Source: Ruminococcus turbiniformis
GTDB taxonomy: Bacteria; Bacillota; Clostridia; Lachnospirales; Lachnospiraceae
Assembly: GCF_020687545.1 (NCBI RefSeq)
Contig: NZ_JAJEQX010000016.1
Coordinates: 17,027-81,026, forward strand
Direction of reading: 5' to 3'
DNA: 64,000 bases
Positions 1 to 10,198 of this stretch are shown in pieces; the stretch's first letter is position 1, and each line of letters opens with the position of its first letter. The notes under the pieces are model-generated. The model saw nothing but the letters and a program-made list of their open reading frames with translations. It searched no databases and had not been told where the DNA came from. The translations under genes and the position numbers were made by a program.

Positions 1-887
1 TTTACAACGATAATGATGCCTTTTCCCCTCTCATGGGCGATTCCCGCGATCTTCGCGTCCTGTTCGGTCACGCCTTCCGTGGCGTCGATCACCATTAAAA
101 CCACATCCGCTCTCTCCACGGCGGATACGGTGCGGATAATGCTGTACCGTTCCAGTTCTTCCTTGATCTTGCTCTTCCTGCGAAGGCCCGCGGTGTCAAT
201 GAATATATATTCCCTGCCGTCGTGGACAATCTCCGTGTCGATGGCGTCTCTCGTCGTTCCCGCCACATCGGATACGATCACCCGGTTCTCTCCCATAAGC
301 CGGTTGATGATCGAAGATTTTCCCACGTTCGGTTTCCCGACAATGGCAATCCTCGGCCGGTCGTCATCCTCCTCGGAAGCGTCCCCTTCCGGGAAATACG
401 CCGCCACGGTCTCCAGCATGTCTCCGATTCCAAGTCGGGAAGCCGCGGAAACCGGAACCGGATCACCGATTCCGAGATTGTAAAACTCGTACACATCCGG
501 CATGTATTTTTCAAAATTGTCGACTTTGTTGACTACAAGCACAACCGGTTTTCCGGAGCGCCTTAACATGTCCGCCACTTTGGAATCCGCATCCACAAGT
601 CCCTGGCGCACATCTGTGATAAAGATGATCACGTCCGCGGTCTCGATGGCGATCTGCGCCTGCTCCCTCATCTGAGAGAGGATCACGTCTTTGCTGTCCG
701 GCTCGATTCCGCCGGTGTCTATTATGGTAAATTCTCTGTCAAGCCATGTCACGTCCGCATAGATTCTGTCTCTTGTCACGCCCGGAGTATCCTTGACAAT
801 GGAGATCATCTCCCCTGCAAGCGCGTTGAACAGTGTGGATTTTCCCACATTCGGACGTCCCACAATGGCCACTACTGGTTTGCTCAT
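1..887 (-). CDS. der: Ribosome biogenesis GTPase Der (EngA), 3' end cut off by the window
   Basis: Der is a double-GTPase that binds the 50S subunit and is needed for its assembly. The minus-strand frame starts with ATG at 887 and is open to position 1, so about 295 N-terminal residues are visible. The first G domain has the P-loop GRPNVGKST and the DTGG switch. After an acidic linker (SEEDDDRP) a second G domain starts with GKPNVGKSS and carries [10 protein letters not shown]. The C-terminal KH-like domain lies outside the window. The start overlaps the stop of the upstream radical-SAM gene in an ATGA tetranucleotide, which suggests translational coupling. Confidence 0.96.
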   Translation of the reverse strand, partial: MSKPVVAIVGRPNVGKSTLFNALAGEMISIVKDTPGVTRDRIYADVTWLDREFTIIDTGGIEPDSKDVILSQMREQAQIAIETADVIIFITDVRQGLVDADSKVADMLRRSGKPVVLVVNKVDNFEKYMPDVYEFYNLGIGDPVPVSAASRLGIGDMLETVAAYFPEGDASEEDDDRPRIAIVGKPNVGKSSIINRLMGENRVIVSDVAGTTRDAIDTEIVHDGREYIFIDTAGLRRKSKIKEELERYSIIRTVSAVERADVVLMVIDATEGVTEQDAKIAGIAHERGKGIIIVV

Positions 888-2227
888 GTTCTACTTCCTT
901 TCTCTCCCAGGATCGCGTCAATGAGATCCTGCCCGCTTGATTTTACAATATTGACGGGAACTTGTAAAGCTTCGGATACCTGATCCACCGTATAATCATC
1001 GAGAAATACATCCTCGTCCGCCTTCAGCATATTGCAGGGGATCAAAAGCCGCCCCCTGACTCCGGTCCCGTTAAGCTGGACGATCAGATCCCCCGCCGTA
1101 ATCAGGCCGGACACCGTGATCCGCTCTCCGAAAAAGTCGTTCCGGATCATGCGCACGCGGATATCAAGCCCCGGGAACTTCTCTTCCATCTTCCGCGCCA
1201 TCCTGCACAGATACGGGTAGGCCAGCTTCCCTGTGGCGATGGTCAGCTCCTCCTTCGCTTCATATTCATATCCCTCAAGCTTCTGATAACCTTCCTCAAA
1301 TTCGTTGAGCAGAAGCCGGAGCATCCCGACGCCGTTTTCCAGCTGAAGATATCCGTCATACCGCTCCTCCTCCGGCACTTCCTGCTCCGCCAGAAGATAC
1401 CACTCGTCCCCCGCGTGGATAAAGTGGACGCCGTACTGCTCATACAGTTTCTCCTGCCATCTGTGAATCACAGAGAGCACATTTTCCGCGTCCTCCTTTG
1501 TAAACGGCTCCAGGGGGAAAAGCCCTTCCCTGAACTTTGTCAGCCCCACCGGGACAACAGACACACTTTTCAGAAGAGGGAGATACCGGCTCAGGTCCCG
1601 GATCGAGCGCTCCAGCTCCTCCCCGTCGTTGATCCCTTTGCAGAGCACGATCTGCCCGTTCATCTCAATGCCGCCCTGGAAGAGCTGATCCACCTTCTTA
1701 AGCGCATCCCCGGCGAACCGGTTGTGGAGCATTCTGCAGCGAAGCTCGGGGTTCGTCGTCTGAAAGGAGATATTGATCGGCTCCAGCCTGTAGCGGATAA
1801 TCCGCTCGATGTCGTGATCGCTCATGTTGGTCAGCGTCACATAGTTTCCCTGAAGGAAGGAAAGCCGCGAATCATCATCCTTAAAATAAAGCGTATCCCT
1901 CATGCCCTCCGGCATCTGGTCGATAAAGCAGAAAATGCACTTGTTCCGGCAGGACCGGTACTCGTCCATAAGCCCGCTCTCGAATTCAATTCCAAGCTGC
2001 TCGTCCGCCTCTTTCTCGATCTCAAGCTCCCACTGCTCCCCGTCCGGTTTCTCGATCAGGAGCAGGATCTCCTCATCCTCCACGTAGAACTGATAGTCAA
2101 AGATATCTTCGATCTCGTGCCCGTCGATGGAGAGAAGTCTGTCGCCCGGCTCGATTCCGAGCTCATCTGCAATGCTGCCGCAGGATACGTTTCTGACCAC
2201 ATGTACATGTCTCTTTTTTTCCGCCAT
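884..2227 (-). CDS. DUF512 radical-SAM protein with N-terminal PDZ-like domain
   Basis: This 447-residue protein begins with a PDZ-like segment (about 8-70, containing [17 protein letters not shown]) and continues with a radical-SAM-type Cys cluster, CRNKCIFCF, near residue 92. The remainder matches the DUF512 architecture ([36 protein letters not shown]). The family is known to sit next to der in Firmicutes and its reaction is not established. The PDZ-like part may recognise a protein partner; this is inference. The stop overlaps the der start by 4 nt. The Shine-Dalgarno candidate (GAGGGG) is about 14 nt from the ATG, which is long, so the exact start is slightly uncertain. Confidence 0.88.
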   Translation of the reverse strand: MAEKKRHVHVVRNVSCGSIADELGIEPGDRLLSIDGHEIEDIFDYQFYVEDEEILLLIEKPDGEQWELEIEKEADEQLGIEFESGLMDEYRSCRNKCIFCFIDQMPEGMRDTLYFKDDDSRLSFLQGNYVTLTNMSDHDIERIIRYRLEPINISFQTTNPELRCRMLHNRFAGDALKKVDQLFQGGIEMNGQIVLCKGINDGEELERSIRDLSRYLPLLKSVSVVPVGLTKFREGLFPLEPFTKEDAENVLSVIHRWQEKLYEQYGVHFIHAGDEWYLLAEQEVPEEERYDGYLQLENGVGMLRLLLNEFEEGYQKLEGYEYEAKEELTIATGKLAYPYLCRMARKMEEKFPGLDIRVRMIRNDFFGERITVSGLITAGDLIVQLNGTGVRGRLLIPCNMLKADEDVFLDDYTVDQVSEALQVPVNIVKSSGQDLIDAILGEKGSRT

Positions 2228-2353
2228 AAAATCTGCTGTTTCCCCTCTGTTTTTTTATCTGAATTCAGTAGCGTCAGTATACAAAAATCCATTCTGCTGC
2301 GTTCAAGTATAACATAATTCCCGCTCCGCGCAAAGACTGATTGCGGCGTGCTC

Positions 2354-2382
2354 TTGAATTTATACCGGAAAAATGATATAAA
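2354..2382 (+). promoter_or_regulatory. Sigma-A promoter of the PRPP synthetase gene
   Basis: A TTGAAT -35 box (2354-2359), a 17-nt spacer and a TATAAA -10 box (2377-2382) lie 44 nt upstream of the ATG at 2426. The gene's ribosome binding site is AGGAG, 6 nt before the start. Confidence 0.75.
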
Positions 2383-2425
2383 GGTAATGTAAAATTGCAT
2401 TATCATTTATCAACAGGAGAATATC

Positions 2426-3607
2426 ATGTCAAATATTGAACTCTTAGAACAAACGCTCCCTGTGGCGCCTCTTAAGATCGCCGCTTTGGAAAGCTGCCGG
2501 CCGCTTGCCCAGAAAGTCAACGACTATATCGTTTCCTTCCGGGCCAACACGATTAACGAGGTGTCCGAATCCCCATTGTATGTCAACTACAAATCAAACA
2601 ATTACCTGGTTGACTGCTGCTGCCCGCGCTTCGGTACGGGAGAGGGCAAGGGCGTTCTCCGCGAAACGATCCGCGGAACCGACCTTTTTATCATGACTGA
2701 TGTCTGCAATTACAGTCTTACATATACAGTAAACGGGCATCTGAACCACATGTCGCCCGACGATCACTATCAGGATTTGAAAAGGATCATTTCAGCCGCC
2801 ACCGGAAAAGCCCACAGAATCAACGTTATCATGCCTTTCCTCTACGAAGGCCGCCAGCACAAGCGCACGAAAAGAGAATCTCTTGACTGCGCCCTTGCAC
2901 TGGAAGAGCTGACCGCCATGGGCGTATCCAACATCATCACATTCGATGCCCACGATCCGCGGGTACAGAACGCCATCCCCTTAAGCGGTTTCGACAGCTT
3001 CAACCCGCCGTATCAGTTTATGAAGGCGATTTTCCGCGCGGTTCCTGATCTGCTGCCGGACAAGGACCATCTCATGATCATCAGTCCGGATGAGGGCGCC
3101 ATGCACCGCGCCGTCTACTTCTCCAACATTCTCGGCGTGGAAATGGGCATGTTCTATAAGAGAAGAGATTATTCCGTGATTGTAAACGGCAAAAATCCGA
3201 TTGTCGCCCACGAATTTCTCGGAGATGATGTGAAAGGGAAGGACGTAATCGTTGTGGACGATATGATCTCTTCCGGAGGAAGTATGCTCGACGTCGCCAG
3301 ACAGATCAAGGGACGGGGCGCGTCCCGCGTGTTCGTCTGTACAACATTCGGTCTGTTCACCGACGGCCTTGACCAGTTTGACGAGTATTACGAGAAGGGG
3401 TATATCGACAAAGTCGTCACTACGAACCTGACTTACCTGCCGCCGGAACTGGTTGAAAGACCGTATTTCATCATGGCTGACATGAGCAAGTTCCTGGCTC
3501 TCATCATCGACTCCCTGAATCACGATATGACCATCGGGGCTGTCATGAGTCCGACGGAAAAGATCCACACTCTCCTCGAAAAGAGGGCCCGCGGCGAGAA
3601 AATCTAG
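2426..3607 (+). CDS. prs: Ribose-phosphate pyrophosphokinase (PRPP synthetase)
   Basis: The enzyme makes 5-phosphoribosyl-1-pyrophosphate from ribose 5-phosphate and ATP for nucleotide, histidine and tryptophan synthesis in the cytosol. The 393-residue product has the PRPP-binding loop VVDDMISSGGSM (about 274-285) and the conserved FDAHDPRVQNA segment near residue 173. It is longer than the roughly 315-residue classical enzyme, mostly through an N-terminal extension with a CCCPRFGTGEG stretch; I have seen such long forms in Clostridia. The gene is monocistronic, with its own promoter and a strong hairpin behind it. Confidence 0.9.
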   Translation: MSNIELLEQTLPVAPLKIAALESCRPLAQKVNDYIVSFRANTINEVSESPLYVNYKSNNYLVDCCCPRFGTGEGKGVLRETIRGTDLFIMTDVCNYSLTYTVNGHLNHMSPDDHYQDLKRIISAATGKAHRINVIMPFLYEGRQHKRTKRESLDCALALEELTAMGVSNIITFDAHDPRVQNAIPLSGFDSFNPPYQFMKAIFRAVPDLLPDKDHLMIISPDEGAMHRAVYFSNILGVEMGMFYKRRDYSVIVNGKNPIVAHEFLGDDVKGKDVIVVDDMISSGGSMLDVARQIKGRGASRVFVCTTFGLFTDGLDQFDEYYEKGYIDKVVTTNLTYLPPELVERPYFIMADMSKFLALIIDSLNHDMTIGAVMSPTEKIHTLLEKRARGEKI

Positions 3608-3661
3608 GGACAGGCCTCAGGCAAGCCCTGATTTATGATCGTCGCCTGTACAAAAAATTAC

Positions 3662-3686
3662 GGCTCCGCTGTTTTTCAGCGGAGCC
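3662..3686. terminator. Bidirectional hairpin terminator between prs and the DUF1653 gene
   Basis: A perfect 10-bp stem GGCTCCGCTG/CAGCGGAGCC with a T5 loop separates the convergent genes. A T-rich tract follows on the minus strand and a weaker one (TTCTGCTTTC) on the plus strand. The stop codon of the minus-strand gene lies inside the loop. Confidence 0.85.
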
Positions 3687-4170
3687 TTCTGCTTTCATAT
3701 CTCATCTTTGTCTTCAGGAAACGGATCAGCGCGGCGTACCGTTCTTCCACCGTATCGGAATTTTCGGTAAATTCCAGGCTTTCCGAGGCCGCGGTAAGAA
3801 AGCGCGCGTCGATCTCGTCCCGGTGCCTCTGAAGGAAACGGACCCGTTCCTCGTTGTCGTCCAGATCAAGGAATTCAAGAATAAGGGATGTCACACTTCC
3901 GTGGCCTTTCTTAAACAGGCCGCCATCCTCTTTGTGATCGCGGCACAGCTCGAAGCGGTACTTCTGATCCGCATGCGGATATTTTCCCGTATCCAGAGGA
4001 CTTAAAAACGTCTCAAGAAAACTTGCGTATACTTTTTTCTCCCCCTCGCAGGTCTCAAATATGACCATATCCTCACCGGTTTCCGTGCAGACCGCCATCT
4101 CCAGAATCTTATATTTCTTTCCCTTGAAATGGCGGTATATGTCTCCCTTTCTGGGAATTCGTCTCTCCAT
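3676..4170 (-). CDS. DUF1653 domain protein
   Basis: This is a 164-residue cytosolic protein. Residues 6-65 (GDIYRHFKGKKYKILEMA onward) match the DUF1653 domain, a small beta-rich module found alone or fused to hydrolases and without an established function. The C-terminal half is helical and charged and is not recognised. It lies 46 nt downstream of the threonine ammonia-lyase gene on the same strand and is probably its last operon partner. Confidence 0.8.
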   Translation of the reverse strand: MERRIPRKGDIYRHFKGKKYKILEMAVCTETGEDMVIFETCEGEKKVYASFLETFLSPLDTGKYPHADQKYRFELCRDHKEDGGLFKKGHGSVTSLILEFLDLDDNEERVRFLQRHRDEIDARFLTAASESLEFTENSDTVEERYAALIRFLKTKMRYESRRLR

Positions 4171-4216
4171 CCCTGCTTCAATCTCCTTTCTGAACTGATT
4201 TCCGGCGTCCGGCAGA

Positions 4217-5431
4217 TTAGTACAGTTTCGCGCTGATCATTTTCGGACGGAAGCCGTTTTTCTCCAGCGCGTCAAGAATCCGGTTCTTGTGCTCTGTACC
4301 AAAGGCCTCCATCGTAATTCTCAGCTCCACGGCCGCGTTGCGGTTTGTGCTTACGAACTGGTTATGCTCCAGTTTGATGACGTTGCCCTGCTCATCCGCA
4401 ATCGTCTTCGCCACCTGCACAAGCTCGCCCGGTTTGTCCGGAAGGAGCACGGATACGGAGAAGATACGGTCTCTCTGAATCAGGCCGTGCTGGACGATCG
4501 ACGACATGGTAATCACGTCCATGTTTCCTCCGCTTAGCACGCAGACAACTTTCTTTCCCTTTAAGTCGAGCTGCTTTAAGGCAGCCACAGAGAGAAGGCC
4601 GGAATTTTCCACGATCATCTTGTGGTTCTCCACCATGTCAAGGAAGGCGCCGATCAGCTCGTCGTCCTCCACGAGAAGCATCTGGTCCACATTTTCCTGC
4701 ACATAGGGCAGAATCTTATCTCCTACCGCCTTCACCGCCGTGCCGTCGGCAATCGTGTTGGCGCTCTCAAGCTCCACCACTTCGCCTGCCGAGAGGGCCG
4801 CCGTCATACTGGCCGCCTCCGCCGGCTCCACACCGACCACTTTGATCTTCGGATTTAACATTTTCGCAAGGGTCGCCACACCCGAGAGCAGACCGCCTCC
4901 GCCCACCGGAACAAGAATGTAGTCCACCGTCGGAAGTTCCTGTACGATCTCCATCGCAATCGTTCCCTGCCCGGTCGCCACATCCGTATCGTTGAACGGG
5001 TGAACGAAGGTGTATCCCTTCTCCTCAGCCAGTCTGCCCGCATACTCGCATGCATCGTCGTACACATCCCCGTACAGAATCACTTCCGCTCCGTAGCTCT
5101 TCGTCCGGTTGACTTTAATCAGCGGCGTAACAGTCGGCATCACAATCACTGCCTTGCAGCCGAATTTCTTCGCCGCAAACGCCACGCCCTGAGCATGGTT
5201 TCCGGCGGAGGCCGTGATCAGTCCTCTCTCCCTCTCCTCGTCGGTCAGGGTGCTGATCTTATAATACGCGCCGCGGATCTTGTACGCTCCGGTGTGCTGC
5301 ATGTTCTCCGGCTTTAAGTACACCTTTCCCCCTGTCATCTCACTCAAATATTCGCTGTGGATCAGTTTTGTGGGGTTGGTTACTTTCTTTACCAGTTCGC
5401 TTGCTTCCTCAAACTTTTCTAATGTCATCAT
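4217..5431 (-). CDS. ilvA: Threonine ammonia-lyase (threonine deaminase) with C-terminal ACT domain
   Basis: A PLP enzyme converting L-threonine to 2-oxobutanoate and ammonia, either as the first step to isoleucine or catabolically. The Schiff-base lysine sits in HTGAYKIRGA and the phosphate-binding loop is GGGGLLSG. A regulatory ACT domain fills the last 80 residues (SVLLPDKPGELVQVAKTIA). I chose the ATG at 5431 (404 aa) because AGGAAGG precedes it at 8 nt and the homologous region begins at once; the frame stays open to 5500 without sense. The single ACT-like domain resembles the short TdcB/IlvA type of Firmicutes, so anabolic and catabolic roles cannot be separated here. The symbol tdcB would also fit. 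Confidence 0.9.
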   Translation of the reverse strand: MMTLEKFEEASELVKKVTNPTKLIHSEYLSEMTGGKVYLKPENMQHTGAYKIRGAYYKISTLTDEERERGLITASAGNHAQGVAFAAKKFGCKAVIVMPTVTPLIKVNRTKSYGAEVILYGDVYDDACEYAGRLAEEKGYTFVHPFNDTDVATGQGTIAMEIVQELPTVDYILVPVGGGGLLSGVATLAKMLNPKIKVVGVEPAEAASMTAALSAGEVVELESANTIADGTAVKAVGDKILPYVQENVDQMLLVEDDELIGAFLDMVENHKMIVENSGLLSVAALKQLDLKGKKVVCVLSGGNMDVITMSSIVQHGLIQRDRIFSVSVLLPDKPGELVQVAKTIADEQGNVIKLEHNQFVSTNRNAAVELRITMEAFGTEHKNRILDALEKNGFRPKMISAKLY

Positions 5432-5502
5432 GCCTTTCGCCTTCCTTCCTCTGTGCGCCCGGCCTGCACATCTGCGCTCCGGCCGTCCGGCGCTGCTCAT
5501 GT

Positions 5503-6471
5503 TTACTCGCCGTCCCCGCCGGGAGTATCCTGATCCGCCTCTTCGCTCTCCCGGTAGAACAGCGCCTTCACAAACTCGTCTGAATCAAATTTCTGCAGGT
5601 CGTCAATGGACTCTCCCACACCGATATATTTCACGGGAATCCCCAGTTCCGCCTGGATCGCCACCGCGATTCCGCCTTTTGCGGTGCCGTCCATCTTCGT
5701 TAAGATCACGCCCGTAACGTCCGCCGCCTCGTTAAACTCCCTTGCCTGAGCCAGAGCGTTCTGTCCGGTTGTTGCGTCAAGAACGACAAGCGTCTCCCGG
5801 AACGCTTCCGGATATTCACGGTCGATAACACGGTTGATCTTCTTTAACTCTTCCATCAGGTTTTTCTTGTTGTGGAGTCTTCCCGCCGTATCGCAGAGAA
5901 GCACATCCGCCTTTCTCGCCTTCGCCGCGGCCACCGCGTCAAACACAACAGAGGCAGGATCCGCCCCCTCCTGGCCGCCGATCATATCCACCGATGCCCG
6001 GTTGGCCCACTCTTTTAACTGTTCTCCGGCTGCCGCGCGGAACGTGTCCGCCGCCGCGATCACAACCCGTTTTCCCTCGCTTTTAAGCTTTCCGGCAAGT
6101 TTTCCTATGGTGGTCGTCTTTCCCACTCCGTTGACTCCGATCACAAAGACGACCGAAGTCCGGTTCTCAAACTCATAAGCCGTCTCCCCGACGTCCATCT
6201 GCTCCCGGATGCTGTCGATTAAAAGCTGCCGGCATTCCATCGGTTCTTTGATATGCTGCTCTCTTACCTTTTCCTTTAAGTCATCCAGGATCTCCATTGT
6301 GGCGCGCACGCCGAGATCCCCCATGATGAGCGTCTCTTCCAGCTCGTCGTAAAAATCGTCGTCGATCTTCGAAAACCCGTGGAAAATACTGTCCATTCCG
6401 GACACGATATTGTCTCTCGTCTTCGTAAGTCCGGAGACGAGACGTTTAAAAAAGCCTTTCTTTTCTTCCAT
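5503..6471 (-). CDS. ftsY: Signal recognition particle receptor FtsY
   Basis: FtsY is the membrane-associated SRP receptor GTPase that delivers ribosome-nascent chain complexes to SecYEG. The product contains the helical N domain, then GVNGVGKTTTIGKLAGK (G1), DTAGR (G3) and TKMDGTAKGG (G4), and a C-terminal helix with IGVGESIDDLQKFD. The ATG at 6471 (322 aa) has GGGAG 5 nt upstream. The frame remains open for another 77 codons into smc, with a Lys/Glu/Ala-rich stretch typical of FtsY A-domains but no ATG/GTG/TTG until 6702, so the N-terminus is ambiguous. It follows smc directly, the usual Firmicutes order. Confidence 0.95.
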   Translation of the reverse strand: MEEKKGFFKRLVSGLTKTRDNIVSGMDSIFHGFSKIDDDFYDELEETLIMGDLGVRATMEILDDLKEKVREQHIKEPMECRQLLIDSIREQMDVGETAYEFENRTSVVFVIGVNGVGKTTTIGKLAGKLKSEGKRVVIAAADTFRAAAGEQLKEWANRASVDMIGGQEGADPASVVFDAVAAAKARKADVLLCDTAGRLHNKKNLMEELKKINRVIDREYPEAFRETLVVLDATTGQNALAQAREFNEAADVTGVILTKMDGTAKGGIAVAIQAELGIPVKYIGVGESIDDLQKFDSDEFVKALFYRESEEADQDTPGGDGE

Positions 6472-6625
6472 GTTCGCTCCCGCCTTTCTCTCTCCCGTTT
6501 TCTGATTCCGCGCTTCCGCTGCTTTCTTTACTTTCTCTGTTTCTGCAGTTTTCCCTGCTTCTGCTGCTTTCTCTGTTTCTGCCGGTCTTCCTGCTTCTTT
6601 CGGATCGCTCCCTGTATTTCCGTGA

Positions 6626-9600
6626 CTATTTGTCCAGTTCGCTCTCCAGAAGATCCACAGACACAAGGGTGGAAACGCCCTTCTCCTGCATGGTGATTCC
6701 ATACAGCCGGTCCGCGGACGCCATCGTCCCTCTTCTGTGGGTGATGACGATAAACTGGGTATTCTTTGTCAGCTTGTGGAGATAGTTTGCAAACCGCCCC
6801 ACATTGTTATCGTCAAGCGCCGCCTCGATCTCATCCAGAAGACAGAAGGGCGACGGCTTTAAGTTCTGAATCGCAAACAGAAGGGAAATAGCGGTCAGCG
6901 CCTTCTCTCCTCCTGAGAGCTGCATCATGTTCTGAAGCTTCTTGCCCGGGGGCTGCGCGATAATCCGGATGCCCGCCTCAAGGATGTCCTCATCCTCCAT
7001 CAGCTCAAGGGTACCCTTTCCGCCGCCGAAAAGTTCCCGGAACACGACGTTGAATTCCTTTGCAATTCTGGCAAACTGTTCAGAGAACTGCTTTCGCATG
7101 GCAGCGTCCAGCTCGTCGATAATCTGGACAAGCGAAGCCTCCGCCTCCACCAGATCGTCGTGCTGGTTTTTGAGAAATTCGTACCGCTCGGACACGCTTT
7201 TGTAGTCCTCGATGGCGTTTACGTTTACCGTGCCCAGTTTACGGATCTCGTTTTTCAGTTCCTGGATCCGCCGCTTCATCACCGAGAGGTCCGTCAGGTT
7301 GTGATCTCTGAGCTCCAGGGCCCGGTTGTAGGTGAGCTCGTACTCCTCCCACATGTAATTGATCTGCTTTTCCGAGGCTTCTTCGTAGGATTCTTTCTGG
7401 CTGTTCAGGCGGAAGCACTCTTTGTCCAGGGCGGAGATATGCTTTGAGAGTTCCTCCCGCATTCCGAGGAAGTCTCTGTTTTTCTGATTCAGCTCATCCC
7501 TTCTGGCCGTCTGCTGTGCGATCTCTTTTCCGATCTCGTCGTACAGCTCTTTTGAATCCTCGATTGTTCCGCGCAGTTCGCGGATCTTCTCTTCTTTCTC
7601 AAGTATCTCCTGGGACGCGCTGTCCTTATTCACATCCAGTTCTTTCTGCTCGGCCTCGAACTTTTCGATCTCGTCGGTGATTCGCCCCAGATTTTCGGAG
7701 ATGAACGCGTCCTGCTGCTCCAGGCTTGCAAGGGCCAGGTGAACGTTCTCTGAACGCTTCATCTGAGCACTTTCTTCCTCCCTTGCCTCCTCCAAAGCGC
7801 GCTGAAGCGTCTCTGTCCTTTCATTGATCTCCTTTTCCAGCTGCTCGGAAGTCTCCAGTTCCATCTGGATGGACTCCTCGTTGTCCGCGATCTCTCGCAA
7901 CTGTCTGTCAAGCTCTGCCTGTTCGTTTACATATCCTCCGCAGCGCTCTTTCGCCTCTTTCATCCGGATCTGTGTCTGCTCCACATTCATGCGGACCGTA
8001 TTCTCCTGGACGGAGGCCTTCCGCAGATCCTGCTGGATCCCGTCGATCGCCGCGTAACAGGCAGCCCGGGCGCTCTTTGTCTCTGATACGCTCTGCTCCA
8101 TCGCATCCATGTCCGCCTTTAACATGGACACGGTCTTTTCAAATTCCTCAATCTCCCTGCGCCTGCTGAGAAGATTGCTTGAGTTTTTAAAGGCGCCTCC
8201 GGTCATGGAACCGCCGGGGTTAATCAGCTCTCCCTCCAGTGTCACAAGCCGGAGCGACTGGGCGTACTTTCTCGCGATGGCGATTCCGTCGTCGATTGTG
8301 CGCACGACGATCGTCCGCCCCAGAAGCTGGTCCGCAAGGCCCTCAAACCGCTTTTCCACATGGACAAGCGTGTTTGCAAGGCCGATGACTCCGGGTTCTC
8401 TGAGCGCCTCCGGATTCCGGATGCCGCCTCCGGACCGCATGCTCGTAAGTGGAAGGAAGGTTGCCCTTCCGAATTTGTTCTTCTTCAGGAAGGCGATCAT
8501 CCTCTTGGCCGTCTCCTCGTTGTCTGTGACGATATTCTGGATGCTTCCGCCGAGAGCGGTCTCAATGGCGATCTCGTACTCCTTATCCACCTTGATGATA
8601 TCCGCCACAACGCCGATGAGGCCCTTCTCTCTCTCTTTGTTGGCCATCACGCGGCGGATGCTGTTGCCGTATCCGTCATACCGCTCTGTAATATTTTTCA
8701 GAGATTCCAGCCTGGAGGATTCTCTGTGGTACGCGGTCTGTCCGATCCGCAGTTTCTCCTGCCGGTCGTTTAACTCTTTCTGGAGGGCGGAAATTTTCTG
8801 TTCGTTCTCCTCGATCTGCGCGTTGAAATTCCGGATCGTCTCCCGCACATTTTCAAGCTCACCTTCATACTCTGCAAGATGTTCCTCCTGCTTCTTCGCC
8901 TCGGCCGATACTTCCAGTATATTTCTCGAGAGAACCGCCTTTCTCGCGGCGATCTGCTCTCTTGTCGTGTCGTAGTGCTGGATCTTTGCGGTTGTAGAAG
9001 CCCGGTTTCCGAGAAGGCTCATAAGCTCCTGCTTTGCGCTCTCGATTCCCGCAGTATGTTCCGCGATCCTGCTCTGGACTTCAATGAGCTCATTTCGCGC
9101 CTGCGCATCCTGGCCGGAAGCCTCTTTTAACTTTTCCCTGACTTCTTCCCGCTCCCGCTCAAGAGACCGTTTCTGATCTTCCCGGGTCTCGATCTCCGCC
9201 CGGATCACATTGGAGCGGTTGTCATAGTGCTCGTCGTTCATCCTGGCCGTGTTGATCTGCTCTTTGAGCACGTTGATCTGGCCTTCCAGCTGCTGTTTTA
9301 AAAGGTTCGTCTCGTTGAGCTGGTTTTTCGCCGTCTCAATGGCGAGATCGATCTCCTCGACTTCGCCCTCGATCTTCTCGTACTCGGCCTTCATGGCATC
9401 GTATTTTTCGTTTGACTCCTGCATTTCAGCGGAGGTCAGTTCATACTTTCCCTCCACCTCCCGGATTCTCTCCCGGAGTCTCTCCTCCTCGAGAAGGAAC
9501 ATATTGATGTCAAATGTTTTTAACTCTTCCTTTTTCTTCAGATACTCCCTTGCCGTCTCGGACTGTCTCTCGAGCGGTCCGAGCTGCTTTTCAAGCTCCT

Positions 9601-10186
9601 TTAAAATATCGTTGACACGGGTTAAATTCAGCCGCTCCTCCTCGAGCTTCTTAATCGAAAGGTTTTTTCTTCTCTTGTATTTTACAATTCCCGCGGCTTC
9701 ATCAAAGAGTTCTCTTCTCTCTTCCGGTTTGCCGCTTAAGATCCGGTCGATCTGTCCCTGTCCGATGATGGAATACCCTTCTTTTCCGATTCCGGTGTCG
9801 TAGAACATCTCGTTGATGTCCTTTAACCGGCACGCGGTTCCGTTGATCAGGTACTCGCTCTCCCCGGACCGGTACAGTTTTCTCGTCACCGTCACCTCGC
9901 CGTAATCCACAGGGAGCTGATGGTCCGAATTGTCGAGGGTGATGGCCACCGAGGCGTAGCTTAATGGGCGCCGGTTCTCTGTGCCCGAGAAAATGACGTC
10001 CTGCATGGTGCCGCCTCTTAACTGCTTCACGCGCTGCTCTCCGAGCACCCATCTGACAGCGTCCGCCACATTACTCTTTCCGCTTCCGTTCGGCCCTACA
10101 ATTCCGGTGATCCCGTTGTGAAAGTCAAACCTGATCTTGTTCGCAAAGGACTTAAAGCCCTGCACCTCGATATTTTTTAAGTACAT
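6626..10186 (-). CDS. smc: Chromosome segregation ATPase SMC
   Basis: SMC forms the ring-shaped condensin with ScpA and ScpB and compacts and segregates the chromosome. The 1186-residue protein has the Walker A GPNGSGKSN (about 32-40), two long coiled-coil arms rich in E/K/Q heptads, a hinge around 510-670 (GLIGVVADIIKVDKEYE to GGSMTGG), then the ABC signature LSGGEKALTA and the Walker B FCLLDEIEAALDD. Its length is normal for the family. It starts 12 nt after the rnc stop, consistent with one transcript. Confidence 0.98.
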   Translation of the reverse strand: MYLKNIEVQGFKSFANKIRFDFHNGITGIVGPNGSGKSNVADAVRWVLGEQRVKQLRGGTMQDVIFSGTENRRPLSYASVAITLDNSDHQLPVDYGEVTVTRKLYRSGESEYLINGTACRLKDINEMFYDTGIGKEGYSIIGQGQIDRILSGKPEERRELFDEAAGIVKYKRRKNLSIKKLEEERLNLTRVNDILKELEKQLGPLERQSETAREYLKKKEELKTFDINMFLLEEERLRERIREVEGKYELTSAEMQESNEKYDAMKAEYEKIEGEVEEIDLAIETAKNQLNETNLLKQQLEGQINVLKEQINTARMNDEHYDNRSNVIRAEIETREDQKRSLEREREEVREKLKEASGQDAQARNELIEVQSRIAEHTAGIESAKQELMSLLGNRASTTAKIQHYDTTREQIAARKAVLSRNILEVSAEAKKQEEHLAEYEGELENVRETIRNFNAQIEENEQKISALQKELNDRQEKLRIGQTAYHRESSRLESLKNITERYDGYGNSIRRVMANKEREKGLIGVVADIIKVDKEYEIAIETALGGSIQNIVTDNEETAKRMIAFLKKNKFGRATFLPLTSMRSGGGIRNPEALREPGVIGLANTLVHVEKRFEGLADQLLGRTIVVRTIDDGIAIARKYAQSLRLVTLEGELINPGGSMTGGAFKNSSNLLSRRREIEEFEKTVSMLKADMDAMEQSVSETKSARAACYAAIDGIQQDLRKASVQENTVRMNVEQTQIRMKEAKERCGGYVNEQAELDRQLREIADNEESIQMELETSEQLEKEINERTETLQRALEEAREEESAQMKRSENVHLALASLEQQDAFISENLGRITDEIEKFEAEQKELDVNKDSASQEILEKEEKIRELRGTIEDSKELYDEIGKEIAQQTARRDELNQKNRDFLGMREELSKHISALDKECFRLNSQKESYEEASEKQINYMWEEYELTYNRALELRDHNLTDLSVMKRRIQELKNEIRKLGTVNVNAIEDYKSVSERYEFLKNQHDDLVEAEASLVQIIDELDAAMRKQFSEQFARIAKEFNVVFRELFGGGKGTLELMEDEDILEAGIRIIAQPPGKKLQNMMQLSGGEKALTAISLLFAIQNLKPSPFCLLDEIEAALDDNNVGRFANYLHKLTKNTQFIVITHRRGTMASADRLYGITMQEKGVSTLVSVDLLESELDK

Positions 10187-10198
10187 ATAACACCTGCT

